Shown: positions 7,670 to 18,316, counted from the first letter of the stretch. The stretch: DNA of 64,000 bases from Spartobacteria bacterium (GCA_003169975.1 PNAA01000017.1:103823-167822); one strand, 5' to 3'. Numbers and translations: made by a program. Notes: generated by a model from the sequence alone, not told the origin.

Positions 7670-8860
7670 CTAGCCGCGCGGATGCAGCGCGATGCTCGCG
7701 CCGACCCAGGTTTTGTTCTTGTTGAAGTCGACCCCCATCATCTTGCCCTGGCTCATCCGGACGAGGTTGTTCGCGAGGATCGGCTCACCCTCGTTAGGCC
7801 AGAGAAACATCATCCGAATTTCCACTTTCGAACGGTGGCCATCGACCGTCGGAACAAAATCTGCGTAGAGCACCTTCTTTTGCAGAATCCAGCTTTGCGG
7901 CGCTTCGAGCGCGGCGAGTTTTTCGCGTGTCGGTTCCATGTCGACCCCGAGCCCGGCGAAGGAATAAAGCGGCTTGAGCACATAATCCTCCAGCGACTCG
8001 TCAGGCGGAAATTGGTCGGCAAAATATGCCGGAGAAGTGTGCGCCGTCTTGAGGAACGGGAGCGAATGTTTGCTCACCCGGAAATACCAGTTCGGGTGCC
8101 CGGCCCAGACGACGTCGAGCTCGTCCTGGAAGTGGAAACCGGGCGTCACGTCCGGCCGGCGCAGCAGCTCATCGAAGATGACGCGGTTGTAGATCCGCTC
8201 GATCCGCACTTCGCGCCCGTCGCGCTCGTAAAACAACTGGCGTCCCCGCTTTCGGACCTTCGTCAGGCAGACCGGTCGCACGCCGATGAGGCTTTCGGTG
8301 CAGGCGAAATCGATCCGCGTTTTTTGCTTCTCGGGCTCGATCTCGAGCAGGATCACGTTTTCCGGATGGGCCGGACCGATGATGACCTCGCGGAGGAGGG
8401 AAAGATAGCTTTCGTCCTTCAATCCGCTGAAGGCCGAGGTCCAGTGCCGCGGGATGACGGGAAACGTCTGGCGAATGCAACCGAGCAGCAGGAATTGAAA
8501 ACCGTAGAGACTGGGGAACGCCTGCAACTCGATCAGGCGCGGGGTGAGCCGTCCGCCTTCCTCGCAAATCCCAAAGTCCACGACGAAAAAGTTGGGGTGG
8601 ACAGTCTCGTTAGGCACTTCCAGTCGCGGCGGGATGGCGCGGGCGGCGTGCCGGGCAAATTCCGGAGTGCGGGTCCGCGCCACGATTTCATTCGCCGCGC
8701 CGACCACTTCGTCAGTGAACTCGCGCGTCAAAAAAACCGGCGTCTCGGAAATCCGAAAATCAGCCGGCCAGCGTTCCGTGTGCTGGACACAATTGAGAAA
8801 CGCTTCGTACCTGGCCGGTGAAAATTCGGCATTGAACCGGGCGCGCAGAGTCGGATCCAT
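7670..8860 (-). CDS. Conserved hypothetical, possible ATP-grasp-like enzyme
   Basis: A 396-residue soluble protein without signal peptide. It has an acidic, well-ordered sequence with ELQAFPSLYGFQFLLLG, NVILLEIEPEKQKTRIDF, RIYNRVIFDELLRRPDV, YVLKPLYSFAGLGVDMEP, SWILQKKVLYADFVP and VEIRMMFLWPNEGEP. The order KPLYSFAG...WILQKKV...EIRMMFL resembles the C-terminal nucleotide-binding part of ATP-grasp proteins such as glutathionylspermidine synthetase-like enzymes. This is a pattern impression, not a confirmed match. The ATG at 8860 is preferred over 8878. It has no operon partner. Confidence 0.5.
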   Translation of the reverse strand: MDPTLRARFNAEFSPARYEAFLNCVQHTERWPADFRISETPVFLTREFTDEVVGAANEIVARTRTPEFARHAARAIPPRLEVPNETVHPNFFVVDFGICEEGGRLTPRLIELQAFPSLYGFQFLLLGCIRQTFPVIPRHWTSAFSGLKDESYLSLLREVIIGPAHPENVILLEIEPEKQKTRIDFACTESLIGVRPVCLTKVRKRGRQLFYERDGREVRIERIYNRVIFDELLRRPDVTPGFHFQDELDVVWAGHPNWYFRVSKHSLPFLKTAHTSPAYFADQFPPDESLEDYVLKPLYSFAGLGVDMEPTREKLAALEAPQSWILQKKVLYADFVPTVDGHRSKVEIRMMFLWPNEGEPILANNLVRMSQGKMMGVDFNKNKTWVGASIALHPRG

Positions 8861-9132
8861 CGGCCGTGAGCATGGCACAAGGAGCCGCTCACGACAAAGC
8901 CGTTGCCGACGTCAGTTTGTCCGCTGGAAGACGAACGACACCCCCGAATTCAGGTAGGCTAATCTGGGCACGAGGAAGCCAGGATGAGGTTCCTGATTTC
9001 CTCCGCAGCCTCTGCCATCGTCGTCAGCCTGCTCTTTACTGGAGCACGGCACGCCAGGTTGACGAGATTCGTTACTCCTCGCGCCGTCTGACCTCGATCC
9101 GAACCTCAGGCATCCATTGACACCTTCAGGAA

Positions 9133-12100
9133 TTGGCCAGAGGAACAAGCATTATGAGACGTGTCTTTGGTTACGTGAATGTCACCGTGCTTCTTGTTTT
9201 TGCGATCGCTGCCTTGATTCCCTCTCTCGCCAGATCGCAGGGGTCGGGGCCTCTTCCGCCGCAAACCCTCATGAGCAAGCTCAAGTGGCGTTGCGTTGGC
9301 CCGTACATCGGCGGGCGAGTGGTAACCGTGACCGGCGTTCCGGGAAACAACAACCTCTTTTACGCCGGAGCGGTCGGCGGCGGCGTTTGGAAAAGCACAG
9401 ACGCGGGCGTCGAGTGGGAAAACATCACCGATGGCAAGCTGCCCGGGCCGAGTTCGAGCATCGGCGCGGTCGCCGTGGCGCCGTCCGATCCCAACATCCT
9501 CTACGCCGGGACCGGCGAAGCCGATATTCGCAGCGACATGATCCCCGGCGACGGCGTTTACAAATCCACCGATGCCGGCAAAACGTGGCAATTCGCCGGT
9601 TTGCGCGACGCGCACTCGATCAGCGCCATCCTCGTCGACCCGAAGGATCCCAACGTTGTCTACGTCGCTTCCATGGGGCACGTCTTCGCTCCCGATCCTA
9701 GCCGCGGCATCTTCAAGTCCACCGACGGCGGAAAGACCTGGCAGAAAACCCTCTTCGTGGACGACAACACCGGGGCGATCTGCCTTGTGATGGACCCGAA
9801 TCATCCGGGCCTGATGTACGCCTCGATGTGGCAGGCCGCCCGCATGCCTTGGGGACTAACGAGCGGCGGCCCGGGCAGCGGCATTTACAAGACGACTGAC
9901 GCTGGTGCGCACTGGACCAACATTACTCGCAATTCCGGTTTGCCGGAGACGGTCCTTGGTCGCATCGGCTTGTCCATCGCCGCCAGCAAACCGGACACGG
10001 TTTACACCATCATTCAGGCAAAAGAAGGCGGGGTGTTCCGCTCGGATGACGCCGGCGCCACGTGGAAGCATGTGAACGACGAAATGAAGCTGCGGCAACG
10101 CGCCTTTTATTACATGACGATTTTTGCAGACCCCAAGGATCCCAACACCGTTTACGTGCCCGAGGTGGATGCGCTCTGGGTTTCACACGACGGCGCCAAG
10201 ACCTTCACGAAACTGAAAACGCCGCACGGCGATAACCACGTCGTCTGGATCAATCCGGACGACACGCGGATTTTGCTGGAGGGCAATGACGGCGGCGCGA
10301 CGGTCTCGACCGATGCCGGCAAGACCTGGAGCACCGAGCACAACCAGCCCACCGGCCAGTTTTACCACGTGAATCTTGACGACCAGTTTCCCTATCACAT
10401 CTACGGCGCGCAGCAGGACGAGGGTTCTTTTGAGGGGCCGAGCGCCAGCGACGAGCGAATGATTCCGCTGGGCGCCTGGCACAGCGTGGCGTATGGCGAA
10501 AGCACTTATACCGTGCCCCAACCGGGCGATCCCAAGATCACGTATGGGAGCGGCTATTACAGCATCTTCGTGAAGCACGATCAGCGCACGGACGAATACC
10601 GCAGTGTGAGTCCATGGCCGCATTACCAGGAAGGCGCATCCTCGGGCGAGCTGAAGTATCGGTGGGGTTGGACTCATCCGATTCTGTTTTCGCCGGCAAA
10701 CCCGAAGCAACTGTTCACCGCGGCCCAATATGTGTTTAAGAGCGGCGACTACGGCGCGACCTGGAACCAAATCTCGCCCGATCTCACTCGGAACGAGAAA
10801 AGCATGCAAGTGCCGAGCGGCGGGCCCGTCGATCTCGACCAGTCGGGCGCGGAAATCTTTCCCCTCGTTTCGGCTCTCGCGATTTCGCCTCTCGATGGCA
10901 ATCTCATCTGGGCCGGATCCGATGACGGTCTCGCTCACGTCACCACAGATGGCGGGAAGCATTGGCAGAAAGTTACTCCGCCCGAGCTGCCAGAGTCATC
11001 CTGGATCAGTTGTATCGAGCCTTCCCATACCGACAAACAAACGGTCTGGCTGACAGCCCGTCGCTACATGCTGGATGATTTCAAGCCTTATATCTTTAAG
11101 ACGACCGATCTGGGCAAACATTGGACCGCAATCGCGACGGGATTACCGGAGGACGAATTTGTCTTCGATCTGCGGCAGGACCCTAACGACTCTAATCTGC
11201 TCTTTGTTGGAACTCGCAGCACGGTCTACTTCAGCCTCGACGCGGGCGCGCACTGGCAGCCGTTAACCTTGAACCTGCCGGTGGCGCAGGTACGCGATAT
11301 CGCCATCAATCCGCGCCAGGGCCAGATCGTTGCAGCCACTCATGGTCGCTCATTCTGGGTGCTTGATAATCTGACGTTTCTCGAGCAGTTGACCAAAAAC
11401 CCGGCCGTCCAGTCCAACACCAGCTTCCTCTTCGCTCCACAGCAGACCTGGCTAACTCATGACTACGGCCTTCCCGACCCTGACCGCAGGCGGCCGCCCG
11501 ATGCCGGCTACAATCCGCCCTTCGGCGCGCCCGTCTTCTTTCACTTGCCGGAAGATTATGACGGTAAGACGCCGGCCACTCTCGAGTTCGCCGATGCAAA
11601 AGGGAAGGTGATTCGCAGCATCCCGCTGCACCTCGCCACCGCGAAAGAGAAAGAGGACAAGGAACACGCCAGCGCAGCGCAATATGGCGAGCATCTGGAG
11701 AACGCCGCCGCCGAACCGGACCAGAGCGGCAAGGGCACAGATGAGAAGATTCGAGAAAAAGAAGCGAAGCTTGCCGCGGCCGAGCCGGGGATGAATCGGC
11801 TGCATTGGGACCTCCGTTACCCGTATGCCACCGAGATCACCGGCTACCATGCTCCCATCGCGGCTGGTGGGCTGGAGGATTCGGTTGAGGGCCCCGTCGT
11901 CCCGCCCGGCACCTATTCAGTCATGCTCGATTATGGCGGACAGAAAACGCAACAAAGCCTTAAGGTCGCTCTCGACCCGCGGCTTCATGCCACGCAACAG
12001 GACCTGGAGGCGCGCCTCGAGTTAGACCTAAAGATTCACGCCGACCTCGACACGCTGGATAAAGACATCAACCAAGCGCTGGCCGCGCGCGACAAGCTAC

Positions 12101-12408
12101 AGAAGGCGGTTTCCGGTCACACGATGACCGACACACAAGCCGCCGACGCCCTGGCCGCGCTCACCCGCGACATCGACAGCATGGCGCAGATGGCCATGAA
12201 AGCGAGCGAAGGCAGCCTGCTCCATGAGACCAAGCTGCACGATCATCTCGCCTACCTGGCCGCGGACATTGACTTATCCTACGGTCGCCCAACTGCTGAG
12301 CAGGAAGCCGTCTTCCGCCAAGTCGACCCGCAAGCGAAGCAAGGCGAGCAAAAGCTCGAAGCCGACACCGCCCAGGCTAACAAAGTAACCGCCCAAGCAG
12401 CGCAGTGA
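9133..12408 (+). CDS. Large secreted BNR/sortilin-like beta-propeller protein
   Basis: A 1091-residue protein. A signal peptide (VTVLLVFAIAALIPSLARSQ) directs export; the ATG at 9154 would shorten the N-terminus. Residues of about 30-740 hold repeated Asp-box/BNR motifs (KSTDAGVEW, KSTDAGKTW, KSTDGGKTW, KTTDAGAHW, RSDDAGATW, VSTDAGKTW, VTTDGGKHW), the pattern of VPS10/sialidase-type propellers annotated as WD40/YVTN/BNR-like glycosyl hydrolases. The C-terminal part contains GMNRLHWDLRYPYA and a helical, charged segment. The substrate is unknown. Only one 8-base CCTAACGA copy falls in this 3.3-kb gene. Confidence 0.82.
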   Translation: MARGTSIMRRVFGYVNVTVLLVFAIAALIPSLARSQGSGPLPPQTLMSKLKWRCVGPYIGGRVVTVTGVPGNNNLFYAGAVGGGVWKSTDAGVEWENITDGKLPGPSSSIGAVAVAPSDPNILYAGTGEADIRSDMIPGDGVYKSTDAGKTWQFAGLRDAHSISAILVDPKDPNVVYVASMGHVFAPDPSRGIFKSTDGGKTWQKTLFVDDNTGAICLVMDPNHPGLMYASMWQAARMPWGLTSGGPGSGIYKTTDAGAHWTNITRNSGLPETVLGRIGLSIAASKPDTVYTIIQAKEGGVFRSDDAGATWKHVNDEMKLRQRAFYYMTIFADPKDPNTVYVPEVDALWVSHDGAKTFTKLKTPHGDNHVVWINPDDTRILLEGNDGGATVSTDAGKTWSTEHNQPTGQFYHVNLDDQFPYHIYGAQQDEGSFEGPSASDERMIPLGAWHSVAYGESTYTVPQPGDPKITYGSGYYSIFVKHDQRTDEYRSVSPWPHYQEGASSGELKYRWGWTHPILFSPANPKQLFTAAQYVFKSGDYGATWNQISPDLTRNEKSMQVPSGGPVDLDQSGAEIFPLVSALAISPLDGNLIWAGSDDGLAHVTTDGGKHWQKVTPPELPESSWISCIEPSHTDKQTVWLTARRYMLDDFKPYIFKTTDLGKHWTAIATGLPEDEFVFDLRQDPNDSNLLFVGTRSTVYFSLDAGAHWQPLTLNLPVAQVRDIAINPRQGQIVAATHGRSFWVLDNLTFLEQLTKNPAVQSNTSFLFAPQQTWLTHDYGLPDPDRRRPPDAGYNPPFGAPVFFHLPEDYDGKTPATLEFADAKGKVIRSIPLHLATAKEKEDKEHASAAQYGEHLENAAAEPDQSGKGTDEKIREKEAKLAAAEPGMNRLHWDLRYPYATEITGYHAPIAAGGLEDSVEGPVVPPGTYSVMLDYGGQKTQQSLKVALDPRLHATQQDLEARLELDLKIHADLDTLDKDINQALAARDKLQKAVSGHTMTDTQAADALAALTRDIDSMAQMAMKASEGSLLHETKLHDHLAYLAADIDLSYGRPTAEQEAVFRQVDPQAKQGEQKLEADTAQANKVTAQAAQ

Positions 12409-12680
12409 TGTGAAACACACGGATTGGCGGTTATGGTCTCAGCTGCTGGGGGAGCAGCCACCAGCCCGTCCGCGAAACATCGTCAGCGATCTTACGAAGT
12501 TAATCCGGGAAGCGCAGGGAATCCGGAACCCAGGAGAATCCGGAAATCAGGGAGAGAGAACGGGGTCGCTCTTATTCCTTAACGTTGGATTGCCCGATGC
12601 CGGAGGCGGCAGGTTGAAAGTTCGAGCGAGGCAACCGGCTCTTTACATGTCTGGTCCGTTCCCGCTAATCTCCGGCCCGC
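12409..12680. other. Intergenic stretch, nothing recognised
   Basis: About 270 bp between the BNR-repeat gene and the peptide transporter. Short inverted bases such as CTGCTGG-GGGAGCAGCCACCAG could form a weak hairpin after the first gene. No convincing ORF, repeat-family member or RNA gene is visible. Confidence 0.4.
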
Positions 12681-14072
12681 ATGACCGCCACCGCTAATCC
12701 CGAAGATGCCGCGCCGCTCGCCGGCGAAGACCACATCCCCAACTTCCTCGGCCATCCGCGCGGGCTTTGGTATCTCGCGTTCACCGAAGCCTGGGAACGC
12801 TTCTCCTTCTACGGGATGCAGGCGCTGCTCGTCCTTTACATGGTCAAATATCTCCTGCTGCCGGGGCGGATCGAGCACGTCGTCGCGTTCGACGCTTTCC
12901 GCCGGCTCCCGCTTTATAGCGGACTCGATGGCCAGGCGCTCGCTTCCGCCATCTTCGGCACCTACGCCGCCAGCGTTTATCTCACGCCGATCTTCGGCGG
13001 GTTTCTGGCCGACCGCCTCCTCGGCCGGCGCCGCACCGTGCTGCTGGGCGCGCTCACCATGGCAGCCGGCCATTTTCTCATGGCCTTTGAGACCGCGTTT
13101 CTCTTCGCACTGCTTTGCCTGGTCCTCGGGAGCGGCATGTTCAAGGGCAACATCGCCAGCCAGGTCGGCTCGCTTTATAAACCCGAAGACCTTCGCCGCG
13201 CTGACGCCTTCCAGATTTTCTACCTCGGCATCAATGCCGGCGTCATCGCCTCGCCGCTTATCGTCGGCACGCTCGGCGAAGTTTACGGCTGGCACTACGG
13301 CTTCGCCGCCGCCGGAGTGGGTATGCTCCTCGCCATCGGCATCTACCTTTCCGGCCAGAAATACCTGCGCTCCGGGGAAAACCAAGCCCGCGCCATCGCC
13401 GCAGCGCCGCGCGCGAAACTCACCGGACGCGACTGGCGGGCCGTTATTGCGCTGCTCCTCCTCATCCCGGTGCTGGCGGTCGCGATCGTGCCGAACAACC
13501 AGATCTTCAACGTCTACCTCCTCTGGGGCGACCAGCAGTTCGATCTCAACTTCATGGGGCATAAGCTGCCCACCACCTGGCTCGTCACCCTCGACGCCAT
13601 CGTCAGCGTCAGCTTCCTCGCGCTCGTCGCGCTCTTCTACCGTTGGTATGGGAAGCGCTGGCGCGAGCCGGATGAGACCACCAAGATCATCATCGGCTCC
13701 GGGTTCTCCATCGCTGGGGTGATGTGCCTCGTCATTGCGGCCGCCACGCAGCACGCCGGACACAAGATCGGCCTCTTCTGGCCGGTAGCCTTCCACGTTC
13801 TCAACAGTATCGGCTTCGCCCACATGCTGCCGGTCAGCCTCGCCCTCTTCGCCAAGTACGCGCCCAAAGCGATCAACGCCACCATCATCGGTCTCTACTA
13901 CCTGGCCTTCTTCTTTGCCAACAGCATCGTCGGCTGGGTCGGCGGCTTCTACCAGACGATGCCGACCACCACCTTCTGGCTCATGCACGCCGGCTTCGCC
14001 GCCGGTGCGGGAATGTGCTTTGTGATCTTCAAATTCGTCGCCAGCCACCAACTCACGGTGGAGCCTGGGTAA
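12681..14072 (+). CDS. POT/PTR2 family proton-coupled peptide transporter
   Basis: A 463-residue inner-membrane protein of the major facilitator superfamily. It shows the POT signatures: FTEAWERFSFYGMQALLVLYM in helix 1 (containing ExxERFxYY-like residues), GGFLADRLLGRRRTVLLGA between helices 2 and 3, and FYLGINAGVIASPLI (PTR2 signature 2) in helix 5. These proteins import di- and tripeptides with protons. At least twelve hydrophobic segments can be traced. No GCCTAACGA motif occurs here. It stands alone, with no peptidase partner beside it. Confidence 0.9.
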   Translation: MTATANPEDAAPLAGEDHIPNFLGHPRGLWYLAFTEAWERFSFYGMQALLVLYMVKYLLLPGRIEHVVAFDAFRRLPLYSGLDGQALASAIFGTYAASVYLTPIFGGFLADRLLGRRRTVLLGALTMAAGHFLMAFETAFLFALLCLVLGSGMFKGNIASQVGSLYKPEDLRRADAFQIFYLGINAGVIASPLIVGTLGEVYGWHYGFAAAGVGMLLAIGIYLSGQKYLRSGENQARAIAAAPRAKLTGRDWRAVIALLLLIPVLAVAIVPNNQIFNVYLLWGDQQFDLNFMGHKLPTTWLVTLDAIVSVSFLALVALFYRWYGKRWREPDETTKIIIGSGFSIAGVMCLVIAAATQHAGHKIGLFWPVAFHVLNSIGFAHMLPVSLALFAKYAPKAINATIIGLYYLAFFFANSIVGWVGGFYQTMPTTTFWLMHAGFAAGAGMCFVIFKFVASHQLTVEPG

Positions 14073-14216
14073 CAGACAGCAGCGAAATTCTAAAACTGAC
14101 CTAGGAATTCACCGCAGCCTTGACTATCTCAGCCCGATCAACTTTGAATCCAAACTGAACTAAATTCTCCCTTCCTCACTGTCCGAGAAAACAATGCAAG
14201 CCCAGACCGACCCCCG

Positions 14217-14453
14217 ATGAAATTCATGTCATCTCGAAAGACGCTGCAAGCGGTAATGGATGAAGATCTTCGCGATCTCCTTGAATCCATCGGCCAATTA
14301 GAGGCGTTCGATACGGGCCAACGCTTTTGTAATGTTTGCGGCGCACTGCTCACGTTAAAAAATCTGCAGATGATTATACCGCGTGAGGGCGGGAATTTCA
14401 CCTTTGTGTGCGACAGGCCAGACTGTATCGCCACCAGCGACAAGCAGATCTAA
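14217..14453 (+). CDS. Small zinc-ribbon protein upstream of S1-repeat protein
   Basis: A 78-residue protein with an N-terminal helix (DEDLRDLLESIGQLEAF) and a probable zinc ribbon: FCNVCGALL and FVCDRPDC give four cysteines as CxxC and CxxxxC. Its stop lies only five bases before the start of the S1-repeat membrane protein, so the two are probably cotranscribed. I know no function for it. Base composition is visibly less GC-rich than the surrounding genes. Confidence 0.65.
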   Translation: MKFMSSRKTLQAVMDEDLRDLLESIGQLEAFDTGQRFCNVCGALLTLKNLQMIIPREGGNFTFVCDRPDCIATSDKQI

Positions 14454-14458
14454 GCCAA

Positions 14459-17037
14459 ATGGAAGAGATCATCATCGAGACCTTGAAGGGCGCCTTCAAG
14501 GTGGGCGGAACGCTCCTAATTGCGGTGATAATCGTACTGTTTCTGTTAGGGCAATTTCCGAACCTAAAATTGCTCGTAAGCGCGGTGCTCACATTTTTTG
14601 GGGGTGCTGGGAAGTGGGTTCGACGGCGCGCGCTCGAGACCGAAATTGAAGGAGCGGTGAACTCTTTTTCGAAGTCGTTCAATCGCAACTATTCATTCGA
14701 TTTACTTCCAGAATGTGACGTCCAGTGGGTCACGGCTCGCAATCAGGAGAACGTGCTCAAACCGGGGAAGGCGATCGTTAAGTTGAGTTTTAGTCGCGAC
14801 GATCACGACCTGAATTTTTACAACGCTGCGCAGGCTTTTGTAGAAACAGGGCTCTTGCCAGATACGCGACCGTTCTTAGTGCGTGCCACGGCTAAGGCGA
14901 TCGACCTGTTGATGGTTAAGATTCTGATACTACAAGGGCGACGACAAGCTCTCCGCATTTTCAACAGCAAATTCGCTGAACAGGAGCCGGATGCTCAGTC
15001 CGTTTATGCGAAGTTAGCAGAGACCGACGAAAAAGGCTTATTCCGTCAGTTGTTGCTTCCCGAACTACATCTGTTCGGCCAAGCAGTTTCTCAGAAGACC
15101 CCCAGCGCTGAAATCTCGGCGGAGACTGAAAGTTTCGTCGATTGGTTCCACGAACTCGCCACACGCTTGGCGGGCGAGGTCACCCAACTGGCTTTCGAGA
15201 GCACGAACATCAGGGTTGGCGTGATCTTGGTCGCCGATCAAGAGACGTACGACAAGTACGGAATCCGGGCTTACCTGCGAAGAGCAAACCTTTACGCCGC
15301 CCGCGAATTTCATTGCATCTATGTCCTTTCGCGGGGACGGCGCCGCGCGGATATCGCAGGGACGATTGTCGACAAACTTTGTCAGACTGGAGGCTATTCC
15401 GTGCTCAGTAAGCGAACCGCAGCGGTGAAAGGTATAGGCGACGATGAGGTTTTAATTACCTGCATCGCGATAAAGCCTGATATTACGGCCATACTTTCGA
15501 ACGCTTGGCAGAAGCTAGGCGAAGACTTCAGCGCTGCCAGCGTTGTTACCGGGACGGTAGAGTATGTGACGGAAGATTTGGTCACGGTCGATGTTTACGG
15601 AATAAACTTTGAATTAGATCGGGAGCATCTTTCGTCAGTGGCGATGGGCCCGGTGTTTCGTTTCTTCGAAAGAGATCAAGAACTTGAGCTACGAATTCTC
15701 CAGTTTGACGAAGCCGGACAGACTGCTGAACTCACGAACTGCGACACGGCGACAGATCCGAAGGCGCTGGCAGAACTTGTCGAACAAAACAAGGGACAGA
15801 CAGCTAAAGCAACGGTCGAGAAAATCATCAGTAGCAGGGATTATGAGGTCGGGTTAGCTCTGACTACACGGCTTGGCGATCGGTCGGTTCGAGCATTTCT
15901 GCCTCGGATCAATGCTACGTTTAGTCGCTATGTTTCTCTTGCCGAGAGATTCCCGATCGGTTCTGAAGTAAGCGTTCGGGTTGAGAAATTCGACCTCGAG
16001 CACGGCGGTCTGACATGTAGTTTGGAAGGGTTACGCGATCCATGGGACCCACCCCCGCCTTTACAAGAGGGTTCCAAGATCAAGGCTCGCATCTGTGAAG
16101 TCAGTGAAAATCACGCGACTTGCGAGATTGAAGAAGGCATTGAAGCACGCCTCCACCATTTAGAAATTAGCTGGGAGGCTGCTGAAGTTAACCGGCGGTA
16201 CATCCGCGACATGGCTGTAGGAACGCTGCTTGAGGGCGTCGTTTTGCGTATCGAACCCGAGAAACGCTACATCTCATTCAGCGTCAAGAGGCTGACCAAG
16301 AGCGATACCGAGAAATTTTTCGACGATCACCACAACGATCTTGTTGATGTGAAAATTGAAGATATTGGGCCTATAGGCGCTACCGTTTCGTTTCCGGGAA
16401 CACTGATTTCAGGCCGATTGCACGTCTCCGATATTATTTGGGGTTATTGCGAGCGCATTACCGACTACGTTCAAGAGGGAGACACCACGAGCGTGAGATG
16501 TCTAGCCTACGATCAATGGGCGGATGTCATTCACGTCGGCATCAAACAAGTCGAACCCAATCATTTTGGAGAGTTCCAGTTGCATCACGAAGTGGGCAGT
16601 TCAGTGACCTGTCGCGTCGATGCTGTTTCGGGGCGATCGATTCGAGTCCGCGCACTTTTTGATGGGCAGCAGGCCTTTGGCTACGTCTATCGAACCGAGA
16701 TATCTTGGCTTCTATTTGTCGATGATCGAATGGCTCGGCACATTTTTCGCCCCGGCGAAGTGTATCAATGTTGCGTAAAGAGGTACGACGCAGCCAACCA
16801 AGTGGTTGAATTTTCACGGAAACAGTTCCTCGCCCTCCAGCATGAGAAAAACGCTTACGGAACTCCGTACCCGCTCGCTTGGTTTTTTCGAAATGGGAGG
16901 CTTTCGCCTACGGCGATTTGCTTGAAGGCAAGATCGTCGACCGCGTTGATGACCGCCGTAATCGACCGACCAACATTGAGGTGACGCTTTCGCGCAAAGG
17001 CCGGTCGCCGCGCGACGTCGAATTATCACTCGCCTGA
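14459..17037 (+). pseudogene. Membrane-anchored protein with tandem S1 RNA-binding domains, frameshifted near C-terminus
   Basis: The start is the ATG at 14459 (MEEIIIETLKG). One or two hydrophobic segments (GTLLIAVIIVLFLLGQF and LLVSAVLTFFGG) follow at residues 14-45. Then come an uncharacterised region of about 300 residues and at least five S1-like beta barrels, for example VTGTVEYVTEDLVTVDVYG, GSKIKARICEVSENHATCEI and LEGVVLRIEPEKRYISFSV. The first frame stops at 16984. A T6 run at 16883-16888 marks a shift: one more T would continue in the other frame as WEAFAYGDLLEGKIVDRV and end at 17037 with another S1-like strand. It may be a sequencing error, real decay or slippage. No close family is known to me. 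Confidence 0.7.
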
Positions 17038-17222
17038 TTGACCTTCCGCGCTAAGAGGCGCAGGTGGAAAGTGGGATTGCGGGTAAGTGTGCAAATCTTG
17101 ACAAACGCTTCCCTGAGTTCGCGTGCGAACCCAACAACCGCGCTCGGTTTATTTTATGAACCGGATCGTCATCGGGTAGCGATAGGACCGAGAAGCGGTA
17201 GTTACATGTTATCGGTTAATCG

Positions 17223-17849
17223 TTAATGATCTCGCGCCGGTCCTGGCGGCGCCGGGAAGATGACGAGGTTCATGTCGCCGAGGCGACGGGCGCAGAGGAT
17301 TTTGCTGCCGTCCGGGGACCAGCGCGGGTTGACGAATTCTCCCGCCGCATCCGTGAGCTGCTGGATGCCGGTGCCGTCGCGGTTCATCACGAAAAGCTGG
17401 AAGCGATCGTTGATCCGACGCGAGAAAATGACGCGGCGACCGTCGTGCGACCAGGCCGGCCAGCCGTCGAGCGTGGCCTCGCCGGAGATGTTGCGATCAC
17501 CGGTGCCGCCGGCGTTCATGACGAACAATTGGGAGACCTCGCTGCGGATGGAAACGAAAGCGATCTTCTTCCCATCGGGCGACCAGGCGGGCGTGTCGTC
17601 CTCATCGTTGCCGAAGGTGAGCTGACGCATGTCGCTGCCGTTCGTTTTCGAGTCGGCCTTGAGGAGATGGATTTTCATGCCGCCGTGCCGGCTGGAGACG
17701 AGCACGATCTGCCGGCCATCGGGCGACCAGAATGGCTCGTAATCCACCGTCCAGGTGAAGGCCGCGAATTTCTTGATCGGGAAATCTTCGGCGCGCGTCA
17801 CCGCCGTGGCGCTGCACAAAAGCAGGAGGAGGATGAAGCGAGGAAGCAT
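17223..17849 (-). CDS. Secreted PD40/TolB-like beta-propeller protein
   Basis: A 208-residue protein starting at the ATG at 17849, followed by a signal peptide (RFILLLLLCSATAVTRA). It has four PD40 repeats typical of TolB propellers: PFWSPDGRQIVLVS, PAWSPDGKKIAFVS, PAWSHDGRRVIFSR and PRWSPDGSKILCAR. Full TolB proteins have an extra N-terminal domain and six blades, so this is a shorter relative, probably periplasmic. It stands alone and its partner is unknown. Confidence 0.8.
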   Translation of the reverse strand: MLPRFILLLLLCSATAVTRAEDFPIKKFAAFTWTVDYEPFWSPDGRQIVLVSSRHGGMKIHLLKADSKTNGSDMRQLTFGNDEDDTPAWSPDGKKIAFVSIRSEVSQLFVMNAGGTGDRNISGEATLDGWPAWSHDGRRVIFSRRINDRFQLFVMNRDGTGIQQLTDAAGEFVNPRWSPDGSKILCARRLGDMNLVIFPAPPGPARDH

Positions 17850-18001
17850 TGCTGGGAGCGGGCTGGGATATTGATGATGCACAGGATCGCGGGCGATGGC
17901 GAGACTGCGCTCGAGCGACCCACCCGGCGTGGCATGATGCGTACGCGAAACGCGCCGAGATTGCTCCCGGCGCGCTGCATTGTTGGAATTGAAATCGGCG
18001 C

Positions 18002-18316
18002 TCAGGCGGCCGGCTTATCTTTCATGCCTTTGCATTCGGTTTTGAATGTGGCGTACTGCTCCGGGGTGAGGATGGATTTGGCCTCGTGCATGTATTTGTT
18101 CTCGGTAGCTTTCGAGCAACCTTCCTTGTGATGCTCGGCCATCAAGGCGTCCATCTTCGTCTTCTGTTCTGGAGTCAGGTTGAGGTCGGCGGTTGATACC
18201 GTGCACGCCATTTTCCCATCGTTTCCGACTTGCTTGGTGCAGTTGCCGTGGTCGCCCGCGAACACGGTTCCGGCCGCAAAGAGTCCCGCTGCCACTAACG
18301 CGATCAGTTTTGTCAT
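18002..18316 (-). CDS. Small periplasmic Spy/CpxP-like cysteine-rich protein
   Basis: A 104-residue protein with a clear signal peptide (KLIALVAAGLFAAGTVFAG). The mature part carries two LTPEQ motifs (LNLTPEQKTKMDAL and SILTPEQYATFKTE), as in the LTXXQ family of periplasmic stress or metal-responsive chaperones. Four cysteines (GNCTK, MACTV, EGCSK, TECKG) are spread through it and could form disulphides or bind metal. The role is inferred from motif only. Confidence 0.7.
   Translation of the reverse strand: MTKLIALVAAGLFAAGTVFAGDHGNCTKQVGNDGKMACTVSTADLNLTPEQKTKMDALMAEHHKEGCSKATENKYMHEAKSILTPEQYATFKTECKGMKDKPAA

Noticed and set aside
12579..14051. Long reverse frame (490 codons) opposite the peptide transporter
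   Set aside because: The forward strand encodes unmistakable POT motifs. The reverse product is compositionally odd and acidic, a GC-skew shadow.
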